A DNA stretch of 8,324 nt from positions 1 to 8,324 of the forward strand of contig CAZOXZ010000110.1 in assembly GCA_964583865.1 (NCBI GenBank), read 5' to 3'. A model generated the notes under the pieces. The model saw only the letters and a list, made by a program, of their open reading frames with translations, was not told the origin of the DNA and did not search any database. Below, in pieces: positions 5,397 to 8,324 of this stretch. The translations under genes were made by a program, and so were the position numbers. The stretch's first letter is position 1. Every line of letters starts with the position of its first letter. Source of the DNA: DASSBG01 sp964583865 (lineage in GTDB: Bacteria; Pseudomonadota; Gammaproteobacteria; Xanthomonadales; Rhodanobacteraceae).

Positions 5397-6007
5397 CAGG
5401 GCTGTGGTTCGAACCCGTCCTCGAAAATGCCATCGGACAGTGAGAAATCACCCGCCAGTTGCAGGTTGGCACTGCCGCTGCTTCCGGTCAGCATGCTGTT
5501 GATCTGGCTGGCATAGCCGCCGCAGGTGTCGGTCGTCGGTGGCACCGTGAAGCTTGCTTCGGTGAGATCCATGCCGGTGGCGTCGGTCGTGCCGCCCAGT
5601 GCATCCCAGATGATCGGGGAGAATTCGCAAGTTGAACCCACAGGGAGTGGCGTTCCGAAAGCAACAACCGAGATGATGTGCAACTTCAGTTTCACTGTTG
5701 TCATGACGGCGTTGCCGGCCGCATCCACCATGCCGCTGGCCGTGTTCAATTGCGTGACCTGATAGGTCGTCTGCACGCCGTTGTTTGTCATGGTCGCCTG
5801 CGGGAAAACGAACTTGCCCGCGGGCAGGTAACCGCTGTGGTCGTTGAAGACGACGTCACCGAAGCTGCTGCCGTTGGGGATCGGGCCGTTGCTCGCACCG
5901 TAGACGATCATTCCACTGACTGGAAACTGGGTGGCGGCAACCGGCCCGCAGAAGGCCAGGCCGCCCAGCAGGCCGAAGATGATGGCGAGACGACTTGCAG
6001 ATGGCAT
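5396..6007 (-). CDS. Exported hypothetical protein with C-terminal IFEDGFE motif
   Basis: I do not recognise this 203-residue protein. It starts with a clear signal peptide: a positive residue at position 6, a hydrophobic core (about 7-20) and a probable cut after VAA at 25. The mature part is rich in Gly, Thr, Ser, Asn and Val, suggesting a beta-rich fold, and has two cysteines (127 and 162) that could form a disulfide. It ends in GIFEDGFEPQP; IFxDGFE (194-200) also occurs in the S8 protease of this window. The ATG at 6007 has GAGGG five bases upstream. An in-frame reading further upstream overlaps the preceding gene and gives an Arg/Pro-rich out-of-frame-like sequence, so it is rejected. 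It lies 13 bases after the preceding gene and overlaps chaC by one base. LAFC in the signal peptide is not a proper lipobox. Confidence 0.8.
   Translation of the reverse strand: MPSASRLAIIFGLLGGLAFCGPVAATQFPVSGMIVYGASNGPIPNGSSFGDVVFNDHSGYLPAGKFVFPQATMTNNGVQTTYQVTQLNTASGMVDAAGNAVMTTVKLKLHIISVVAFGTPLPVGSTCEFSPIIWDALGGTTDATGMDLTEASFTVPPTTDTCGGYASQINSMLTGSSGSANLQLAGDFSLSDGIFEDGFEPQP
5408..5428 (-). other. IFxDGFE motif at the C-terminus of the exported hypothetical protein
   Basis: These codons encode IFEDGFE (residues 194-200); only PQP and the stop follow, so the motif sits at the extreme C-terminus. Compare the matching motif in the S8 protease at 8229-8249. A role as a sorting or secretion tag is inference. 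Confidence 0.7.
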
Positions 6008-6020
6008 GGTGGCCCTCGCT

Positions 6021-6575
6021 TCAGTGCTCGTTGACGTACTCGGCGATGTCGTCGGAAATCTCCCGACCGGCATCGGCCAGCTCGCGACCTTCGCGGGCCG
6101 AGTGACGGATCTTGGCCACCACATTGCCCTTGCTGTCGGTAAATACCAGTTCCACACCCACGCCGGCCTGGGCCAGGTGGCCACCGGCAAAGGGAATCCA
6201 CGCCTTGGAGACGTTGGCACGCTCGGTCCAGTACAGGCCCACGGCCACGTTCAGCAGCGGCGCGCTCTTGTCGCCGCGCGCGCCGGCACGGTTCAGTTGC
6301 TTGCCGAGGGTGTTCTCGAGCACATCCTCCAGATCATCATCGACATGCAGCGTGAGGTTCTCGACCGAGGTGACCTTGTAGCGGTAATCCGACAACTTCA
6401 CGCCCGGTTTGATCCACAGCCATTCCAGGTCATCGCCCGCGTGCATGTTCGAGTAGTCCTGGATGATGCCCTTGCCATCTTCCTGCAGGCTTTCCTGGAT
6501 GGTGTCATCGGCCTGTGCGGTGACAGCGAACAGGGCCAGGGCGGCGAAGGCGAGTACGGCGAGGATATTCTTCAT
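6021..6575 (-). CDS. Exported hypothetical protein (DUF4410-like by impression)
   Basis: The 184-residue product has a typical signal peptide (MKN, then a hydrophobic run from 4 to 19) with a probable cut after AQA at 22. The mature protein contains no cysteine, is acidic in its N-terminal half (DDDLED, about 79-84), and has a C-terminal region VGVELVFTDSKGNVVAKIRHSAREGREL followed by a helix ending EYVNEH. This strand-turn-strand plus helix pattern, with a variable charged residue spread, reminds me of DUF4410/DUF3313-type envelope proteins, but that is a guess. The ATG at 6575 is preferred to one at 6587, because GGAG lies six bases before it and the hydrophobic core then starts at the usual distance. 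It is the first gene of the leftward three-gene unit. No enzymatic motif is visible; it is probably periplasmic. Confidence 0.8.
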   Translation of the reverse strand: MKNILAVLAFAALALFAVTAQADDTIQESLQEDGKGIIQDYSNMHAGDDLEWLWIKPGVKLSDYRYKVTSVENLTLHVDDDLEDVLENTLGKQLNRAGARGDKSAPLLNVAVGLYWTERANVSKAWIPFAGGHLAQAGVGVELVFTDSKGNVVAKIRHSAREGRELADAGREISDDIAEYVNEH

Positions 6576-6734
6576 GCGAGGCTCCATGCTTGTATCGGAG
6601 AGTCAATGCGGACCGACCTTGTCGGCCGGTTCATTCATGCGTTGCAGTGTAGCGCAGGTGGACGGTCGGGTCATGGCGTTCCGGCCACGGCTCCGATAGG
6701 CTCTTGATCCAGATTCCATGCGCGGGAAGACATG
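6576..6734. promoter_or_regulatory. Divergent spacer upstream of the exported-protein unit and the S8 protease
   Basis: This spacer should contain promoters for both directions. It has a short hairpin CCGAC-CTT-GTCGG at 6613-6625. On the rightward strand, TAGGCT at 6697-6702 is a -10-like candidate without a good -35. On the leftward strand, TTGACT at 6605-6600 resembles a -35, but no suitable -10 lies 17 bases downstream. No promoter can be assigned with confidence. Confidence 0.25.
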
Positions 6735-8324
6735 ATGCATTTGCGGGCAACGATTCTCTGCAGCGCGCTGGCGGCAGCGTTGCTGGCAGTCGGGACGGTG
6801 CGGGGTGCCACCGTACCCGATGACTTGGTGGTGCAGGCACGCATGTCGAGTTCGGTCCCGGTGCTGTTGTCCTTCCAGGACGAGCCATCGCCGGATCTTG
6901 TCCCGCTGCGCCGTGATGCCGGGGTTCTGGTGCGTCGGCAGGTGCTGGTGTCGCAGCTGAAGGCACGCGCTGCTCGGGAGCAGGCAGCGGTGCGCCACTG
7001 GCTGGATACCCGTGGCATTGCCTACCGTACCTACTGGGTTGCCAATGTCATTGCCACGCGGCTGACAGCGGAGCAATTGCGCGCGCTCGGCAAGCGGCCC
7101 GATATTGTGCGTATCGTGTCGGATGCGCCACTGCCGCAGCGCTTGCCGCAACCGGACGGATCGCTGCCACCGTCGACGGCGGGCGTCGGCCAGAGCGGCC
7201 AGAATCTCACCTGGGGCCTGACAAAAATCAACGTCGTCGAGGCCTGGGCGCATGGCGTCATGGGGCAGGGCGTGGTGGTCGCCGGCGAGGACACCGGCTA
7301 CCAGTGGGATCATCCGGCCATCAAGTCGCAGTATCGCGGCTGGGATGGCACGGAGGTTGACCATGCCTACAACTGGCATGATGCCGTGCATGTGGGTGGT
7401 GGCAGTTGCGGTGCGGACGCGCCGGAACCCTGCGACGACAACGGCCACGGCACCCACACCATGGGCACCATGGTGGGCAGCGCGATCAATGGCGTGACCA
7501 TCGGCGTGGCGCCCGAGGCCGAATGGATCGGTTGCCGCAACATGAACGTCGGGGAGGGCACGCCGGTGATGTACATCGAGTGCATGCAGTGGATGCTGGC
7601 GCCCACCGACGACAACAATCAGGAGCCCGACCCGAGCAGGGCGCCGGACATCATCAACAACTCCTGGGCCTGCATCCCCAGCGAGGGTTGCACAATCGGC
7701 AACGAATTGCGTGCGGCGGTGAAAAACCTCGTCAATGGCGGCATTTTCTTCGCCGCGGCTGCCGGCAACTCGGGGTCGGGCTGCCAGACCATTACCGATC
7801 CACCGGCGATTTACCAGGCCAGCTTTGTGGTGGCCGCCACGGACTCCGGTGATGCGGTGGCCAGTTTTTCCAGCCGTGGGCCATTGTCGGGGCTGGCCAT
7901 CAACAGCCGGTGGCGTTCGCTGGATCTGGCTGCGCCGGGCGTGGGCGTGTACTCGGCATTTCCCGTGGACGGCGCAGGCACTCTCAACGGCACCAGCATG
8001 GCCACGCCGCACGTGGCTGGCGTGGCCGCCCTGGTGATGTCGGTCAACCCCGCGCTCAAGGGCCATCCCGATGAAGTGGCCGACATTCTGCGTGCCAGTG
8101 CCGTGCGCAACGGCATCACCGATCCGTACAACATCAGTTGTGGCGGCCTGACCCTGGCTGACTGGCCCAACCACCAGGCTGGCTATGGCCGGCTGGATGC
8201 CTGGGCAGCCGTGCGCCTGGCCGACACCATTTTCATGGACGGCTTCGAGTATCCCGAGGAGCCTGGGCTGCAGAAACACAAGCGGCTGCGGCTGCGCCCT
8301 TTTGGCCCGATTTCCCGCCCATTT
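6735..8324 (+). CDS. Exported S8 (subtilisin-family) serine protease, bacillopeptidase F-like, 3' end beyond window
   Basis: This is a secreted endopeptidase precursor; 530 codons are visible with no stop. The signal peptide covers about residues 1-24 (MHLRATILCSALAAALLAVG). An I9-like prodomain lies around 40-135, with YWVANVIATRLTAEQLRALG resembling the end of I9 inhibitors. The catalytic domain (about 155-490) begins WGLTKINVVEAW and has D186 (EDTG), H238 (GHGTH), the oxyanion N345 (AGNSG) and S421 (GTSMATPHVAG), all intact. VVAGEDTGYQWDHPAI and YRGWDG recall bacillopeptidase F. Eight cysteines (225, 233, 267, 283, 313, 319, 350, 469) in the mature part suggest disulfides. Residues 499-505 are IFMDGFE, followed by PEEP and a basic stretch (KHKRLRLR, 514-521). 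GGGA at 6724-6727 suits the ATG at 6735; the ATG at 6732 adds one Met. It is divergent from the exported-protein unit. Confidence 0.95.
   Translation, partial: MHLRATILCSALAAALLAVGTVRGATVPDDLVVQARMSSSVPVLLSFQDEPSPDLVPLRRDAGVLVRRQVLVSQLKARAAREQAAVRHWLDTRGIAYRTYWVANVIATRLTAEQLRALGKRPDIVRIVSDAPLPQRLPQPDGSLPPSTAGVGQSGQNLTWGLTKINVVEAWAHGVMGQGVVVAGEDTGYQWDHPAIKSQYRGWDGTEVDHAYNWHDAVHVGGGSCGADAPEPCDDNGHGTHTMGTMVGSAINGVTIGVAPEAEWIGCRNMNVGEGTPVMYIECMQWMLAPTDDNNQEPDPSRAPDIINNSWACIPSEGCTIGNELRAAVKNLVNGGIFFAAAAGNSGSGCQTITDPPAIYQASFVVAATDSGDAVASFSSRGPLSGLAINSRWRSLDLAAPGVGVYSAFPVDGAGTLNGTSMATPHVAGVAALVMSVNPALKGHPDEVADILRASAVRNGITDPYNISCGGLTLADWPNHQAGYGRLDAWAAVRLADTIFMDGFEYPEEPGLQKHKRLRLRPFGPISRPF
8229..8249 (+). 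other. IFxDGFE motif in the S8 protease, after the catalytic domain
   Basis: These codons encode IFMDGFE (residues 499-505), directly after the last predicted helix of the catalytic domain (DAWAAVRLADT). The same motif, IFEDGFE, ends the unrelated exported protein encoded at 5408-5428 on the other strand. The codons differ at several positions, so it is a protein-level similarity and not a copied DNA repeat. Confidence 0.7.

Noticed and set aside
5946..5960. LAFC in the signal peptide of the DGFE protein as a lipoprotein lipobox
   Set aside because: Phe at the position before Cys does not fit a lipobox, and a normal signal peptidase I site (VAA) follows five residues later.
6008..6220. Upstream extension of the DGFE protein to 6220
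   Set aside because: It would overlap the preceding exported-protein gene out of frame and push the signal peptide deep inside the protein; GAGGG before the ATG at 6007 supports the shorter form.
6603..8279. 558-codon leftward open frame across the S8 protease
   Set aside because: It is antisense to a protease with a complete catalytic triad. Its His/Arg/Gly/Ala-rich product shows no family motif, so it is a codon-bias shadow despite its length.
1..8324. CRISPR arrays, insertion sequences, tRNA or rRNA genes, defence or toxin-antitoxin modules
   Set aside because: I found no regularly spaced repeats, no terminal inverted repeats with a transposase, no cloverleaf-like sequence and no gene of these types in the window.

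Overview
The window looks like chromosomal DNA of a GC-rich gammaproteobacterium, probably on the Xanthomonadales/Lysobacterales-Wenzhouxiangella side. The reasons are the high-GC codon use, a PpsR-type PEP synthase regulator, a DUF1249 (YqiB-like) gene, Shine-Dalgarno-poor starts with a -10 element very close to the ATG, and secreted proteins carrying a C-terminal IFxDGFE motif. This placement is inference from sequence character, not from a search. I see no RNA gene, insertion sequence or CRISPR array.

Left part (1-3310): the 5' two-thirds of mutS runs leftward off the window edge, cut just after its Walker A motif. A 75-base divergent spacer separates it from rightward ppsR (PEP synthase regulatory protein), followed by a DUF1249 gene whose mRNA may be leaderless.

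Middle (3311-4791): a leftward FHA-GGDEF diguanylate cyclase converges on the DUF1249 gene with a 14-base gap. A 332-base spacer follows, with promoter elements for the cyclase and for a rightward cold-shock protein gene that has a long leader and possibly a 36-codon upstream ORF. A strong hairpin terminator then serves both converging transcription units.

Right part (4797-8324): a compact leftward three-gene unit encodes an exported cysteine-free protein (DUF4410-like by impression), an exported protein ending in IFEDGFEPQP, and a ChaC-type gamma-glutamylcyclotransferase; the last two overlap by one base (TGATG). Divergent from it is an exported subtilisin-family (S8, bacillopeptidase F-like) protease with an intact catalytic triad. 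It also carries an IFxDGFE motif after its catalytic domain and is still open at the window edge.

Most genes are ordinary housekeeping or signalling genes. The most unusual signals are the IFxDGFE motif shared by two unrelated neighbouring exported proteins, the coupling of an exported protein to ChaC, and the structured cold-shock leader. I did not find a clear new defence or mobile system.
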